Origin: Mercenaria mercenaria
Lineage: Eukaryota > Mollusca > Bivalvia > Venerida > Veneridae
DNA length: 64,000 nt
NCBI RefSeq assembly: GCF_021730395.1
Contig: NC_069371.1
Span: forward strand, 52,586,001 to 52,650,000
Direction: 5' to 3'
Part shown: piece after piece, positions 63,170 to 64,000 of the stretch
How the letters are laid out: every line of letters starts with the position of its first letter
Numbering within the stretch: the stretch's first letter is position 1
The notes under the pieces: model-generated
Seen by the model: only the letters and a program-made list of their open reading frames with translations
The model's database searches: none
Told to the model about the DNA's origin: nothing
Position numbers and translations under genes: made by a program

Positions 63170-63405
63170 TTATCGTTCACAAATATAGTTACACTCATAT
63201 GAGCAAGTTTTGTCATGCCATTTAAAATTATTGGTATGACTATCCGAATTCCTGTACATGCACGCACAGATCTGGTTGTGCCCATGTCCATCATTCGGCT
63301 GCCCGGGGTCCCAGTCGGAAACAGAATGCGTAAGAGGGGAGTGGTTTACCCATGAAAAGTCATATTCATGTGAGGATATTGCACCAATCCAGTAGGCTTG
63401 ATGAT
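63170..63405 (-). CDS. Gene 4: last exon of a fourth C-type lectin paralog (partial)
   Basis: The exon opens after TTTTCAG at 63,406 in phase 1 and ends at a TAA (63,170-63,172), giving 78 residues of the C-terminal half of a C-type lectin domain. Landmarks are YWIGA, GQPND, WHD and the final cysteines of CNYICER. Length and phase match exon 9 of genes 1 and 2 (239 and 233 bp against 236). Upstream exons lie beyond the right edge, so the presence of Ly6/uPAR domains is inferred from the neighbours only. Sequence in the calcium-site loop differs more from genes 1-3 than they do from each other. Confidence 0.85.
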
Positions 63406-63589
63406 CTGAAAATGTACAGATGTGCTTTACCAAGAAAATCTTAATTATTGACGTTGTCAAGAGAAAATTTCCTTTAGATTTGGATTAAAACAACTTAGAG
63501 GTTGTTTCAACGTAACTATGTAGAGGGCAACGACTGTCATAAATCAACCTGATCTATTTCGTTGTCCTTGATTTTATAGAGACCATAAA

Positions 63590-64000
63590 ATATTCTGACC
63601 ATATTTTATGTAAACCAGGTAGATCTTTAAACAATTTTTCAATGATTTTGCCAAGTGACTACTTTTTTTACCTATGTGACCTAGTCACAAATTAGCCATA
63701 GATTTTAAACAAATAAACATTCAAACCAAGTCTCATAAAGATCAGGAAGAAAATATGACATTTAGGTCTTAACAAAGCCTTACTATGACTTGACCTAGTG
63801 ACCTAGTTTCTGTTCTTGATAATCCAATTTCAAACTGGACATTTATTTCATACATAAACATTCGTTCCGACAAAGTTTTACGAAGATCATATTAAAAATT
63901 TGACATCTAGAGTGTTAGCATGGCTTATGACCTTAGGTAGTTCATTTTTTAAATTTTCACTAGAATTATAACTGACAAATATTCTGAGAAATATTGATGA
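63590..64000. repeat. Interspersed repeat with TGACCTAGTGACCTAG wording, runs off the right edge
   Basis: 'gacttgacctagtgacctag', 'ccaagtctcataaagatcag' and 'atttgacatctagagtgtta' are phrases of a very common bivalve repeat with two internal units here. It lies in the last intron of gene 4. Confidence 0.5.

Noticed and set aside
1-64000. Endogenous virus, LTR element or Polinton-like genes
   Set aside because: I saw no capsid, envelope, integrase or protease-like coding block and no paired long terminal repeats in this window.

Overview
The window looks like nuclear DNA of a bivalve mollusc, most like a venerid clam. It is AT-rich and intron-rich, and full of repeat families I recognise from bivalve genomes: a RUDI-type V-SINE, fold-back MITEs, elements containing runs of 'gacagac' or GTCGGC, a Penelope-like element and a LINE fragment. 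I see no prokaryotic, viral or LTR-element gene. The organism call is from repeat recognition, not from a search.

Layout. Bases 1 to about 19,000 hold no gene I can support; they are repeat-derived sequence, including a LINE reverse-transcriptase fragment (12.7-13.3 kb) and two non-autonomous DNA elements (11.6-12.5 and 13.6-14.8 kb). From 19 kb to the right edge lies a tandem family of minus-strand genes encoding secreted lectins of unusual architecture: signal peptide, two Ly6/uPAR (three-finger) domains, a Thr-rich linker and a C-terminal C-type lectin domain. Gene 1 (19,079-28,795) and gene 2 (32,768-38,805) can each be read as nine exons with GT-AG junctions, conserved phases and no internal stop, giving 385 and 387 residues. 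Gene 3 (42,657-49,109) keeps exons 2-4 and 7-9, but I cannot find exons 5 and 6 or its signal exon. Gene 4 shows only its last exon (63,170-63,405); the rest lies beyond the window.

Between genes 3 and 4 are two tandem-repeat blocks: a CpG-bearing, semi-palindromic 20-21 bp array framed by terminal inverted repeats (52.6-54.4 kb), and an 8.2 kb satellite of 35-bp monomers in two types with a higher-order repeat of about 1.86 kb (54.5-62.7 kb). A Penelope-like element sits between genes 1 and 2. Introns carry SINEs, hairpin MITEs, microsatellites and a minisatellite.

How it fits together. The paralogs share exon lengths but differ in the sugar-site motif (QPD in genes 1 and 2, QPN in 3 and 4), linker length and integrity. 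This is what a birth-and-death family of secreted recognition proteins would look like. The immune or recognition role is inference from the domain families.
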